A stretch of 64,000 bases of DNA from Amylostereum areolatum. Lineage: Eukaryota; Basidiomycota; Agaricomycetes; Russulales; Stereaceae. The translations under genes and the position numbers were made by a program. Where the stretch lies: positions 310,001 to 374,000 of the forward strand of contig SAXG01000024.1 of NCBI GenBank assembly GCA_012932865.1, written 5' to 3'. The notes below the pieces were generated by a model. The model worked only from the letters and a program-made list of their open reading frames with translations. It had not been told where the DNA came from and ran no database searches. Positions 1 through 10,542 of this stretch are shown piece by piece; the first letter of the stretch is position 1; every line of letters begins with the position of its first letter.

Positions 1-359
1 CAACAGGCCGAGGAGGCTGAGGAAATCAGGGGTAGATGAATCGTGAATCTGGGGATAAAGTGCCTGTGATAGGCGACGACTTTGGGAATCTTTTGGTTCA
101 GAGTTTGCACTGCCGGGGCCAATCCCTTGATTAGGCCGACGAAAGTATCCCTGCTTAACCTTCCAACACGTTCCCTCGACCACCAGGACAAGCCGGTCCT
201 GCGTACCTTAACCCAGACGAGTTCGATTCAGACGACGACCCACTCAATACCGATCTTATCGTCGACTTTGAACTTTGGGATCAACCCAGTGACTACCACT
301 ATCAACCCGACAACTCCGATGCCCTCCTACTTCTCTTCGACGAGCTCCCACCGAACGAC

Positions 360-1652
360 ATGGACACTGATCAGCTCCAATTGCTCCTCCAAGGTCTTGG
401 TACCACGCTGGGGAGCCTCAATAACACGATGGCCAACATCAACACGGCGGTTGGCGACATCAACATCGCCATGGGAGATATCAATACGGCAATGAATGGT
501 GTCAACACGGCGCTTGGCGCAAACAACGGCCTTCTGACAACAGCCAACCAGACAAATCAGGTGCTGGGAACCGTTCTCCAAATGATGACAAACAGCCAAG
601 GCACGCTCGCGCACACCATTACCAACTTCAACCCGAACCCCGTAGGGCAGACCTCGGGGGGAGACAAGTCCGTGGTGCCCTCGCTGCCTAAGTTCAATGG
701 CAAAGGAAAAGGACTGGAAGCTCACCACTTCCTGGCTGCCTACCAGAGCTGGGCAATGACAATGGGGACAAAGCTCAACGTCCTCAATGCCAACACCCAC
801 CAATGGGAAATGGTGGACCGTCTGTGGATCCAGGTGGCCCTCAACTTCCTTATGGACAAGGCACGCACATGGGCGCTTCCCCACATCGAGGCCCTGAACG
901 TAGGCAACACCCCTTTTGCCAACTGGGGTGTGTTCATCGACGACTTCAAATGGCGCTTCATGCCGATCAACGTCTCCTTGGTCGCAAAGGAAGCGATCAA
1001 GAAGCTCTTCCAAGGGGATATGGACATTCCCCACTACAAGGCCCGCTTTGACGAGCACACGGCGCAAACTGGCTGGTTGGACAATGACCTCCACAACAGG
1101 TTCTACGATAACCTATCGGACCGCGTAAAGGATGGACTCGTCAACGTCCAAGCCAACACCGATACGTTGGCGGATCTGGCCAAGTGGGCAACAGAAGTTG
1201 ATTGTCAGCAGCGCAACCGCCACGACGAGAAGCGTGGCAAGGGGAGTGAGCCCTCGCGCCCCTCCGGGCAGTCTTCGGCTTCGGCCGACCCAGATGCCAT
1301 GCAGGTCGACGCGACTGGCAACGGCAAGACCCTCATCTCCTATCGCAAGGAAATGCAGGGGAAGTGTTACGGGTGCGGGTCGAAAGACCACACCAAGGCA
1401 AACGGTGGGCATGAGCGCAACATCTGTCGCCACTGCAGCAAGACGGGCCATTGAACCAACGTCTGCATGGACCGATACCTGGGCAAGCCTCAGCTGAAGA
1501 CGGTTGCAGGCACATCGGACAGCGACGCTACGGTCTCATCCGGCTCGACCTCCTCAGCTCCGGACAGCACAGTAGCAGATCTGTTGCAGAAGTTAATGAG
1601 CCAGCAAGCGGAGCTGGCAAAGCAGATGGAGGCGCTTAAGGCGTCTTTTTAG
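360..1652 (+). pseudogene. gag: A1 Gag with CCHC zinc knuckle, one nonsense codon
   Basis: Gag is the structural protein that packages element RNA into virus-like particles. One frame runs from 360 to 1652 and is broken by TGA at 1452-1454. The N-terminal part has repeated D-I-N-x-A-M/V segments (near 435-500), probably coiled coil. A capsid-like middle follows, then a zinc knuckle (CYGCGSKDH...GH) at about 1365-1454. The stop falls just after the knuckle His, where TGG to TGA would explain it. The frame is open upstream to about 156, so the true start may lie before the ATG at 360. The frame ends in a T-run and TAG, the layout used by the other Ty3 elements here. Confidence 0.8.
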
Positions 1653-3025
1653 AACAGACCCGTGCTAAAGCAGCTGCGGCCGGGTCGAGTGGTAAGCGCG
1701 GTACGGACTCCACGGTTTCTCCTACGGACTCTTGTAAAACTACACATGTTTCTTTTTCCTCTACGCCATTTTGTACGAATACAGACTACGATACGAAAAC
1801 AGAAAACACAAAAAAATCATCTACGCCTACGTCTTCCTGTTCCTCTTCTTCTCCTACGTCATCATCGGTTCCTACGGCTACGACTTATTTATCTGAATAT
1901 GAAAGCATTTCTTCTTGTACTATACCAGAAGTCCTCAAAGGAGGCAATCATTTACGTATTTATGTTTTGTTAAAAGGGAGAAACCGTACCGCGCGAGTGG
2001 CTGCCATGGTGGATTCAGGGGCGACGGGGTTATTTATTAGTAAGCGCTTCGTGGAGAAGCACAGGGTGAACGCGCAGCCTCTGGCTCATGGCATCCCCTT
2101 GTTCAACATTGATGGCACAAAGAACCAGGCTGGGAGCATTACACATTATGCCCAGCTGGAACTGTGCATCAGGGATAGACGAGAACGGGCCGAGTTCCTG
2201 GTAACAGATCTCGGACCTGAGGACATAATCCTTGGACTTCCGTGGCTTCGTAGGACAAACCCGGACATCGATTGGGCCAACGGAGAAGTACGGCTGGACG
2301 GAGAAACTCCAGAAGGAGAACCCTCCCCGCCGGACGAACCCTACTCCCGCATTAATGCCAATCGAAAGGAAAGGTGCTACCTCTTTAAGCAGGGGGTCCT
2401 AGACAACACCACCGATGAAGTCTAGTGCGCAGCGGGATATACGTACTCCCAGCATATCACGGAGGAAGCGGGGCGAGATAAGCACCAGCGCACTTTCAAA
2501 GAGATTGTCCCAGAACAATATCGGGACTTCTCAAAGGTCTTCTCGGAGGAAGAATCAGAACGACTTCCTGAGCACCGGCCATATGACCATGGGATCGATC
2601 TGAAGGATGACGCACCCAAGACCCTCCGATCAAAGGCATATCCCATGTCAGTCAACGAGCAGGCAGAGCTGGATAAGTTCATTGAAGACAATCTTCGAAA
2701 GGGGTACATCACCCCCTCGAAATCCCTGATGTCCTCACCGGTATTCTTCATCAAGAAGAAAGATGGGAAGCTGTGGTTGGTCCAGGACTACCGTAAGCTG
2801 AATGACATCACCGTAAAGAACCGGTATCCACTCCCGCTCACGTCCGATATCGTGAACCGGCTACACGGGGCAAAATATTTCACAAAGTTTGATGTTTGAT
2901 GGGGCTACAACAACGTCCGTATTAAGACGGGCGATGAGTGGAAAGCCGCCTTCTCTACAAATCGGGGGTTGTTTGAGCCGAGCGTAATGTTCTTTGGCCT
3001 CACCAACTCGCCGGTGACTTTCCAG
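1653..3025 (+). pseudogene. pol: A1 Pol part 1: protease and N-terminal reverse transcriptase
   Basis: This is in the -1 frame relative to gag. About 1653-1960 is low-complexity linker with stops. The aspartic protease motif DSGATG lies at about 2013-2030, with the flap-like GLPWL at about 2232. The frame is broken by TAG at 2423-2425, then resumes with the RT N-terminus (FFIKKKDGKL, VQDYRKLN, NRYPLP) and is broken again by TGA at 2897-2899, exactly where relatives read DVRWGYNN. The reading stops at TNSPVTFQ (3025), where A2 is inserted; it continues at 10543. Confidence 0.85.
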
Positions 3026-3484
3026 TGTCATGAACAGTCTATAATTTTCTTTTTTACTTTACATCGGTTACACGCTTTAGGACTTATTGGCTTATCACCG
3101 GTCCGGCTCCACTTCGGCCCGGACCCGGTTCATCTATATCCCACCCGGGCCCACATGACTCATCTCGGCCCGGGTCTGACTCCTTTCCCCTGACTCATGC
3201 CATACAGTACTGACTCATGCTGTGCTCTTTTACATACGACTGCTTACTTATACTTGGTCTGCTTACTAATCACCATGTATCAGTTGCTTACCTAAGTCTC
3301 TCTCCTCTCGTGTATATAAGGCTCGCTCTCGCTGTACATATTCCTTATCTCGAGCTAGTCAATTCTACCAACTTTGCTTCCTTTCCCTTGTCTGTCGCCG
3401 TGTCTGATCGGCTCCCCTCCGTCGTCCTCATCTTCTAGTCAGCTGTGTTGTAACTTGGTGCTGTCGCACTAGTCGTTGCTGACA
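3026..3484 (+). repeat. 5' LTR of A2
   Basis: Begins TGTCATGAAC and ends GCTGACA. It holds a TATA box (TGTATATAAG, 3311-3320) that would drive the element transcript. Its partner is 10085-10542. I see no TGG-type tRNA primer site directly after it (TAAGCTCGAG follows), so the priming mechanism is unclear. Confidence 0.95.
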
Positions 3485-3955
3485 TAAGCTCGAGATCTGT
3501 TTACTCTTGCACCACCCTACGACCGTCCCTACATACTGTAGCGTAGTAGTAGTAGTACCCGTCTGGTACTGACCTTGTTCTTCCCCCGTGCCGCCCTAGA
3601 CCGTTGCCCCCAGAGTACGCGACTCGTTACCCTGACATTGTGGTCGTGCGCACGTATACCGGTGCCGGCTTGACGTTTCCTCGAAACGTTACACCTACTC
3701 GAGACTCTCCAATACCAGGAGTTGAAAGCTCAGAGGTGACAGTAGAAGGTGCACCTTTGGTGTAGGAAACGAGTAAAAGCGGCGAAAGGAAAGCGGTTTA
3801 GGAAGTCTTTGGGCTTGTGTCCCCTAGACGAAGAGACAGCCAACAGGTCGAGAGGACTGAGGCAGACCGTCTTGCGATCTCATAACAGAACCACCTTCCC
3901 TCGACAAAATCTTCCCTTGCCGCACAGAGTAACCATTTCGACTGGGGGCTCGTGC
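3485..3955 (+). other. A2 untranslated leader
   Basis: About 470 bp between the 5' LTR and the first credible coding ATG. It contains a short GTA-rich run (GTAGTAGTAGTA near 3545). The reading frame is open from about 3749, but the ATG at 3956 has the better start context. No other gene is seen. Confidence 0.5.
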
Positions 3956-4357
3956 ATGGAAGATTGGCGCTCGCAAGTACAAGAATTCATCCCCATCAGC
4001 CACGACGCTATCATCTCCCTCATCAACGAATCTAAAGACCCTTGGGCCTGGCACAATTGGAAGGTCGCCCTCGGCGTAGAAGAACTTGAAGACTCCGTCA
4101 TAGACATCCACTTCTATCGCCTCAAAATAAGCGAACAAGGAAACGGAAACCTCTACGTCTACTCCTGCCCATACGTCACCTACCGCTACAAACTCGAGCA
4201 ACCCCCAAAGTCCTTCTACGCACCCAACGAGAAAATACCAGTGGACACTCGACACACCCACCACCTCCTTACACCAGGCAACACCCCCAGCCCCACACCA
4301 GAGCCAGAGGTCATCGACCTCACCCAGCCAGAGGTCATCGACCTCACCCACTTATAA
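3956..4357 (+). CDS. A2 pre-Gag ORF with two SUMO-interaction-like motifs
   Basis: A 133-codon ORF starting MEDWRSQVQEF and ending at TAA 4355-4357. It lies in the position of the pre-gag ORFs of D, B and F, though sequence likeness to those is weak. Its C-terminus holds a tandem repeat, EVIDLTQPEVIDLTHL, two copies of a hydrophobic V-I-D-L-T core with acidic residues before it, like SUMO-interacting motifs. The gag frame continues in the same frame after the TAA, so this could be an N-terminal Gag extension cut by a stop, or a separate product. Function is not known. Confidence 0.5.
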   Translation: MEDWRSQVQEFIPISHDAIISLINESKDPWAWHNWKVALGVEELEDSVIDIHFYRLKISEQGNGNLYVYSCPYVTYRYKLEQPPKSFYAPNEKIPVDTRHTHHLLTPGNTPSPTPEPEVIDLTQPEVIDLTHL

Positions 4358-5920
4358 ACAATCCCCTCGTTCGGACTCAATGGCTCCGACTCCAGTTCTG
4401 ACACCGACACCGACGTCGAGGACGGAAACTGCTACATATATCCCCTCCCTCTAGGCTTCACTGAACAAGGAAACGACTTCTTTGTCCAACTCGGAGACAC
4501 CACTGTCGAAGTCGCCTTCGTAGCAACCCAAACAAGTGGCATCAGTTGGTACTTCGCCAATGAAAGCCAAGACGACCTCACTGAAGCCGACTTCAACCTC
4601 ATCGCCGCCTCCGCCCTACCACCTGTCACCGACGAAGACTTCTCCGACCTCGACGAACCAATCATGGCTGCCCAGTGGGTCCGCACCGACCCCCAACCCC
4701 CTCTCCCCGCCGAACTTACCAACTGCACCGAAATTGGGGGAAGATGGAACATCGTCATCGGCCAAACGAGCTCTCCCATCCAACACATGAATAATGGCAC
4801 CGACAATGCATGGCTCATGGAAGTAAATGGCCAATGGGTAGCCATCCCTGCCGTACTTGTTGCCGCCCTTAACCTGCCACCCCCCACCGTCAACGTCACC
4901 ACCCCCCCCATCACCGTCAACCCCCCTGCGGTCACTGTTAGCGCCCCAGCAGCAGCAGCAGCCAGACCCCCTCGAAAGAAGGTCCACGCGAAAACTCCTG
5001 AAGGCTTCTCTGGGAAATGAGAGGACTTCAACGACTGGATGCGGTCATGCGAGGAGTACATGCGAGCCGCCGAGGATGACCTCGTGACGGACAAGGACAA
5101 AGTACTCTTCATCCTCACCTACATGATAGGGGAGGCAGCACGCACCTGGAAGGCCAAGTACGAAGATGCGCACCTAGCCAATGGAGCCATGGTTGCCTGG
5201 GTGGACTTCCACAAGGCACTCAAAAGCGCGTTCACTGACGTCAATGAGCAGCACCATGCCGCGGTCGAACTGGACGGGTTCAAACAGACAAAGGGTACCA
5301 CCGCCCATGAATACTTTGCCAGGTTTGAACAACTGGCAAGGAAGGCTGGGTACTCCACGGCGCAGGACCCCATCCACCTCATGCAGCTGCTTAAGCACAA
5401 CATCTACTACCGGACCATCGACTCCATCTATGACAGCGGTCACGTCCCTCAGAAATATGAGGACCTCAAGGAGCGCATCATTCTGATTGATGGACTGTGA
5501 CAGGAGCGGGAGGACCTGAAAACTCAACGCAGCGGCCCCGCGCAGAACCAAAAACCCAAAGGACAAGGGTCGTCCAATGGGCAGCAAGGGGGACAGGTCC
5601 CATGGCGCCGCGACGGAACCGGCACGGTACACGGTGGCAAAGGACAGCCGATGGACGTCAACCGTATCGACATTAAGGGCCGATGCTTCCGCTGTGGACA
5701 GAATGGCCACCAGGTGCGGGACTGCAGGGTGGATGTGAAGAACATCCGAGACATGTGGGGGAGGGACCGGTACACGGAACCACCAAAGTGGGAGGCTCGA
5801 GCACAGACGTTCGAGACGCCCACCGCCTGGGCTAGGAGCCTGTCGGCCGAAGATCGGAAAAGCGTGATGGACGCGCTTCAAGCTCAGCCGAAGGTGGAAG
5901 AGAAGAAGGAGGGTTTTTGA
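4358..5920 (+). pseudogene. gag: A2 Gag with CCHC knuckle, two TGA codons
   Basis: One frame (in phase with the pre-gag ORF) runs through an acidic start (SDSSSDTDTDVED), a Pro/Val-rich linker (about 4870-4970) and the capsid region (ARTWKAKYED, HEYFARFEQLARKAGY). It ends in a zinc knuckle, CFRCGQNGHQVRDC, at about 5687-5730. It is interrupted by TGA at 5018-5020 (GK*EDF, TGG to TGA likely) and at 5498-5500. It ends GGTTTTTGA at 5912-5920, where GGGTTTT makes a classical -1 slippery heptamer in the right phase for entry into pol. Confidence 0.8.
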
Positions 5921-8900
5921 GGGGGCTGACGATGTACACGGCATCTGAAGCCCAAGTTTCTGTTTCTCGCTCGTCTGGTTTTGTTGCGCCTCGGTGGCCT
6001 GGTTCTCGTTTACATATGCGCATTGTTGATTCGGACTGTACTACTACGGGGGATATCCCCATTATGACTTCTCTTACGGACTCTATTGGTACGGGCACGC
6101 GTCCCGTTGTTATTTTAGATACTCAGGCTTCAATTGGTGAGCCTTCGACTTTGGATACGGCATTGGTTTCGGCTTCAGTTTTGGATACAGCTTTGGATAC
6201 GGACTCGGTTTTGGATATGGACCCTGTGAAGTCAGGGACAATGCCGTGCGATGGAAGGGACACGGCGCCCAAATCATGTTATATGACACCTGGAATGGCT
6301 CAATGGACGCTTCGTCGCTTAAGGGAAGACAAACCCGAAAGTGCGATTGCAATCCTTCGCATCTGGACACACCATCAACGTCGTGACGAGGCTACTTATG
6401 AAGCCATCAAGGAGATAACTAGCATAGAAGATGAATTAGCATGCCAAGCTCTACTAGAGCTCGCCACTCCCATGCAGTTTATACGCTCCTCCAGCGCCAA
6501 GGAACAAATGGTCATTCCCACACAACTTGTGGTAGATTCCAAGCGCATTGTCAAAGCTCTCGCACTCCTGGACAGTGGTTGCACTGGCTCGTGTATCAAC
6601 ACAAAGTTTGTGCAGGAAAATCACATCCCCACGCGATGGACTGCTCGCCCAATCCCAGTACGAAATGCAGACGGCACTCTCAATGCAGGAGGTCCCATCA
6701 CGGAATATGTCACACTTCGCCTAAATATTCAAGACCATGAAGAAAACATTGACCTGGCGGTCTCCAATCTAGGAGATATGGACCTTTTCATTGGACATGA
6801 GTGGCTCAAGAAGCACAACCCTCACATCGACTGGAAATCTGGGTCAATTGAATTCGACCGATGCCCTATCAGCCGCTCTCGTCCCCCTCCCCTCCTCAAT
6901 ATTGATGATGATGAAGAAGAGGAGGAAGAGCCAGTCCACATGGAAAAAGACGAGCAGCTGTTTGCTTTCGACTGGGATGGTTACAAAGCGACATACCACA
7001 TCCGGACCCATGCATCAAACATTGCAATTGAAGAGCACGCTAAGAAAAAGGAACAGACCTTCTCTGAGCGAGTCCCAATGGCGTACCACGAATTCAAGGA
7101 CATCTTTGACAAAGACGACTTCGATAAGCTCCCTGAGCGACGCCCATGGGACCACGCCATTGAGCTCACTCCTAACTTCAAACCGGTCGATTGTAAAGTT
7201 TACCCCCTCACATTGGACGAGCAGAAGCAACTGGACGCCTTTTTGGAAGAGAACCTGAGATCTGGCCGGATCCAACCGTTCAAATCACCCATGGCCTCCC
7301 CATTCTTCTTCATCAAGAAAAAAGACAGCTCGTTACGCCCTGTGCAAGACTATCGAAAGCTCAATGAAATGACAATAAAGAATCGTTACCCGCTCCCACT
7401 CATCCAAGAGTTGGTTGATAAGCTTAAGGGAGCACGGCACTTTACCAAGCTCGATGTCCGATGGGGGTACAACAATGTTCGGATTAAAGAAGGGGACGAA
7501 TGGAAAGCTGTGTTCCGCACGAACAAAGGTCTCTACGAGCCTACAGTCATGTTCTTCGGACTCACCAACTCCCCATCTACGTTCCAAGCCATGATGAATG
7601 GCCTGTTCAAAGACTTGATCCACCAAGGAGTCGTGGTCATCTATTTGGACGACATCCTCATCTTCACACATACGCTAGAAGAACATCGTCGGATAGTCAA
7701 GGAGGTCCTTCGGATCCTGCGAGAAAACAAACTCTATCTGAAGCCAGAAAAGTGCGAGTTTGAGAAGGCAGAAATCGAATACCTGGGCATGATTGTCGGC
7801 GGAGGAAGGGTTCGCATGGATCCAGCAAAGGTCGCGGCAATCACCAATTGGCCAGCCCCCAAAACGAAGAAACAACTTCAATCGTTTTTGGGCTTTTGCA
7901 ACTTCTACCGTCGCTTTATCAAGGACTTCAGCGGCATTGCTCACCCAATGACTAAACTCACTGGGAAGACGGAATGGGTCTGGGACACCCCACAGCAGGA
8001 GGCTTTTGAGGAACTCAAGCGACGTATAACATCGCAGCCAGTTCTAGCAATCCCTACAGACGATGGGCAGTTCCGTGTCGAGGCGGACTCCTCTGACTAT
8101 GCCACGGGCGCGGTACTTTCGCAACAACAGGACAATGGCAAATGGCACCCGGTCGCCTTCCTCTCAAAGTCCCTCAGCGAAGCTGAGAGGAACTATGAGA
8201 TTTATGATAAGGAATTACTGGCTATCATGATGGCGCTAGAGGAATGGAGACAATACCTCATGGGGGCACGACAGGAGTTTGAAATCTGGTCGGATCATCG
8301 CAATCTCACGTACTTCCGCAAGGCGCAGAAGCTAAATTGGAGACAAGCACGATGGTTAACGGAGCTACAAGAGTATCATTGTACGCTACTCCACAAGCCT
8401 GGCAAAACAATGGGTAAACCCGATGCTATTTCCCGACTAGCGGGCCTTGAGAAGGGGGAGAAAGACAATGAAAACATCGTCCTCCTGAAACCAGAACTCT
8501 TTCGCGCCCTCAACCATGCAGGAATCGTAACCAACGGACCTGACAATGCCTTCATTGAGCGGATTCAGGAGGCTACCTTACTCCGAGACCATACAGTAGA
8601 ACGCGCCTTAGCACTCAAAGTAAAGGGATGGCTGGAACATGCAGATGGAACGGTCACCTGGCAACATAGACTCTATGTCCCAAGAGACAAAGGACTCCGT
8701 GCAGACATCATCCAGGCTCATCATGACGGCCCGCTTGTCGGTCATCCAGGACGATACAAGACCCATGAGCTCATCACGCGCAACTACTGGTGGCCTGCCA
8801 TTAGAGATGACGTCTGGAAATATGTCGAAGGATGTGAGACCTGCCAACGTACCAAGATTAGACATGATCGTATTGCCGCTCCACTCTACCCACATGACCC

Positions 8901-10092
8901 GCCACAAGCACCTTGGGAGCACGTATCCATTGACTTCGTCATGCCACTCCCGGTCTCGGATGGAAAAGACGCCATCTGCAATGTAAACTGCATGGGTACC
9001 AAGCAGGTGGTATTCTGGGCCACGACCAAAGACCTAACGGAAGACGAGCTTGCCTTCGAGTACCTACGAGAAGTAGTCCCCCATCATGGAATTCCTAGAA
9101 AGATTGTCAGTGACCGTGGCAGCGTCTTTGTCTCCAAGTTCACCACGGCATTGTTCCAACTGCTAGGCATTGAAGGGAATCCATCTACGGCGTACCACCC
9201 TCAGACGGACGGACAGACCGAACGCTCCAACATGACCATGGAAAACTACCTTCGCATCTTCGTCAATCAACAACAAGACAATTGGACACGTTACCTCCCA
9301 CTTGCCATGACCGCGCTCAACAACATGGTCCATAGTTCGATTGGGATGTCTCCCAACTTTGCCAACTATGGTCGAGAACTCTACCTGGGAACAAACCCTC
9401 GACGCGAGACAGACAACCCATCAGCAAACGAGTTTGCACAACGCCTGCGAGACATCTACGAGGAAGCCCGCTCTGCGCTAAAAGCAGCACAGGATGATCA
9501 AAAGCGCTTTTACGATCACAAGAAGGACGAACCAATAGATTACAAAATTGGCGACTTCGTCTGGCTGGAAGCCAAGACCAGAGATGGCCAAACCGTAATC
9601 AAAACGGCACGTCCTATGCAAAAGCTAGATGACAAGCGCTTCGGTCCTTTCGAAATCCTGGAAAAAGTCGGAGCATCGGCTTACAAGCTTCGCCTCCCTG
9701 CATCCTGGTCACGAAAACATCCGGTCTTCAACGAGTCCCTCCTATCTCCACACAACGGTCCCGCCTTTGACAACCAGAAAGCACCTGCACCTCCACCCCC
9801 AGAGTTAGTCCAAGGAGAGGAAGTCTATGAGGTCGAAAAGATTATAGACTCCAAGAAAGTTGGTCGCGGCTTCAAGTACCTTGTCAAATGGAAAGGCTAC
9901 CCAGACAATGACAATACTTGGGAACCTCTTGCCAATCTCCAGAATGCCAAGAAACGTATCGACGACTTCCACCGCGAGCACCCGGGTGCCCCGAAACCTG
10001 CACGCCTTAATCGTTGGGAACTCCTGGCGGAAGAGGAAGTTGGATCTGATTGCGACGAGGACGTCGAATCCAAGGAAGGGGTGATGTCATGA
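5917..10092 (+). CDS. pol: A2 Pol polyprotein (PR-RT-RNase H-IN-chromodomain), intact frame
   Basis: A single open frame of about 1390 codons in the -1 frame relative to gag, so the product is probably a Gag-Pol fusion made by -1 frameshifting at 5912-5918. Visible domains are: aspartic protease DSGCTG near residue 217; RT with FFIKKKDSSL, NRYPLP and catalytic YLDD near residue 576; RNase H starting VEADSSDYATG near 720; integrase HHCC finger (HPGRYKTHELITRNYWWP...CETCQ) near 943; and the D,D-35-E core (SIDFV, SDRGS, DGQTER) near 1004-1100. A chromodomain (YEVEKIIDSKKV...YLVKWKGYP..NTWEP) lies near 1305-1365 and probably guides insertion to methylated-histone chromatin. The segment after the first integrase Asp (CNVNCMGTKQVV) departs from the usual VVVDRLTK, perhaps a local mutation. 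The stop falls inside the 3' LTR. Confidence 0.92.
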   Translation: MRGLTMYTASEAQVSVSRSSGFVAPRWPGSRLHMRIVDSDCTTTGDIPIMTSLTDSIGTGTRPVVILDTQASIGEPSTLDTALVSASVLDTALDTDSVLDMDPVKSGTMPCDGRDTAPKSCYMTPGMAQWTLRRLREDKPESAIAILRIWTHHQRRDEATYEAIKEITSIEDELACQALLELATPMQFIRSSSAKEQMVIPTQLVVDSKRIVKALALLDSGCTGSCINTKFVQENHIPTRWTARPIPVRNADGTLNAGGPITEYVTLRLNIQDHEENIDLAVSNLGDMDLFIGHEWLKKHNPHIDWKSGSIEFDRCPISRSRPPPLLNIDDDEEEEEEPVHMEKDEQLFAFDWDGYKATYHIRTHASNIAIEEHAKKKEQTFSERVPMAYHEFKDIFDKDDFDKLPERRPWDHAIELTPNFKPVDCKVYPLTLDEQKQLDAFLEENLRSGRIQPFKSPMASPFFFIKKKDSSLRPVQDYRKLNEMTIKNRYPLPLIQELVDKLKGARHFTKLDVRWGYNNVRIKEGDEWKAVFRTNKGLYEPTVMFFGLTNSPSTFQAMMNGLFKDLIHQGVVVIYLDDILIFTHTLEEHRRIVKEVLRILRENKLYLKPEKCEFEKAEIEYLGMIVGGGRVRMDPAKVAAITNWPAPKTKKQLQSFLGFCNFYRRFIKDFSGIAHPMTKLTGKTEWVWDTPQQEAFEELKRRITSQPVLAIPTDDGQFRVEADSSDYATGAVLSQQQDNGKWHPVAFLSKSLSEAERNYEIYDKELLAIMMALEEWRQYLMGARQEFEIWSDHRNLTYFRKAQKLNWRQARWLTELQEYHCTLLHKPGKTMGKPDAISRLAGLEKGEKDNENIVLLKPELFRALNHAGIVTNGPDNAFIERIQEATLLRDHTVERALALKVKGWLEHADGTVTWQHRLYVPRDKGLRADIIQAHHDGPLVGHPGRYKTHELITRNYWWPAIRDDVWKYVEGCETCQRTKIRHDRIAAPLYPHDPPQAPWEHVSIDFVMPLPVSDGKDAICNVNCMGTKQVVFWATTKDLTEDELAFEYLREVVPHHGIPRKIVSDRGSVFVSKFTTALFQLLGIEGNPSTAYHPQTDGQTERSNMTMENYLRIFVNQQQDNWTRYLPLAMTALNNMVHSSIGMSPNFANYGRELYLGTNPRRETDNPSANEFAQRLRDIYEEARSALKAAQDDQKRFYDHKKDEPIDYKIGDFVWLEAKTRDGQTVIKTARPMQKLDDKRFGPFEILEKVGASAYKLRLPASWSRKHPVFNESLLSPHNGPAFDNQKAPAPPPPELVQGEEVYEVEKIIDSKKVGRGFKYLVKWKGYPDNDNTWEPLANLQNAKKRIDDFHREHPGAPKPARLNRWELLAEEEVGSDCDEDVESKEGVMS
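10072..10084 (+). other. A2 polypurine tract
   Basis: AAGGAAGGGGTGA directly abuts the 3' LTR start at 10085. It is the expected primer site for plus-strand DNA synthesis. It is still inside the pol reading frame. Confidence 0.8.
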
Positions 10093-10542
10093 ATGGTCTA
10101 TAATTTTCTTTTTTACTTTACATCGGTTACACGCTTTAGGACTTATTGGCTTATCACCGGTCCGGCTCCACTTCGGCCCGGACCCGGTTCATCTATATCC
10201 CACCCGGGCCCACATGACTCATCTCGGCCCGGGTCTGACTCCTTTCCCCTGACTCATGCCATACAGTACTGACTCATGCTGTGCTCTTTTACATACGACT
10301 GCTTACTTATACTTGGTCTGCTTACTGATCGCCGTGTATTGGTTGCTTACCTAAGTCTCTCTCCTCTCATGTATATAAGGCTCCCTCTCGCTGTACATAT
10401 TCCCTATCTCAAGCTAGTCAATTCTACCGACTTTGCTTGCTTTCCCTCGTCTTTCGCCGTGTCTGATCGGCTCCCCTCTGTCGTCCTCTTCCTCTGTCAG
10501 CTTTGTCGTAACTTGGTGCTGTCGCACTAGTCGTTGCTGACA
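10085..10542 (+). repeat. 3' LTR of A2
   Basis: A 458-bp partner of 3026-3484, from TGTCATGAAT to GCTGACA, with a TATA box near 10371-10380. The pol stop codon (TGA) is LTR bases 6-8. It is followed by the duplicated target TCCAG. Confidence 0.95.

Larger units (their letters stand above)
3026..10542 (+). mobile_element. Ty3/gypsy element A2, nearly complete, nested inside A1 RT
   Basis: The element is 7.5 kb, bounded by 459-bp and 458-bp LTRs that begin TGTCA and end TGACA. It is flanked by the direct repeat TCCAG (3021-3025 and 10543-10547). Removing it joins TNSPVTFQ to ALMNSVFSDL of A1 in frame. By eye the two LTRs differ at roughly 20 positions, mostly transitions. Pol is a single open frame, but gag carries stops. 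Confidence 0.95.

Noticed and set aside
327..1094. Long minus-strand ORF opposite A1 gag
   Set aside because: It overlaps a clear Gag frame, has no motif and a codon pattern expected for an antisense shadow.
4995..5520. TGA as a sense codon or programmed readthrough in A2 gag
   Set aside because: Other elements use TGA as a normal stop after gag, and the TGA sites differ from copy to copy; mutation is simpler.
5174..5944. 256-codon minus-strand ORF opposite A2 gag
   Set aside because: Antisense shadow of the Gag capsid and knuckle region; no domain of its own.
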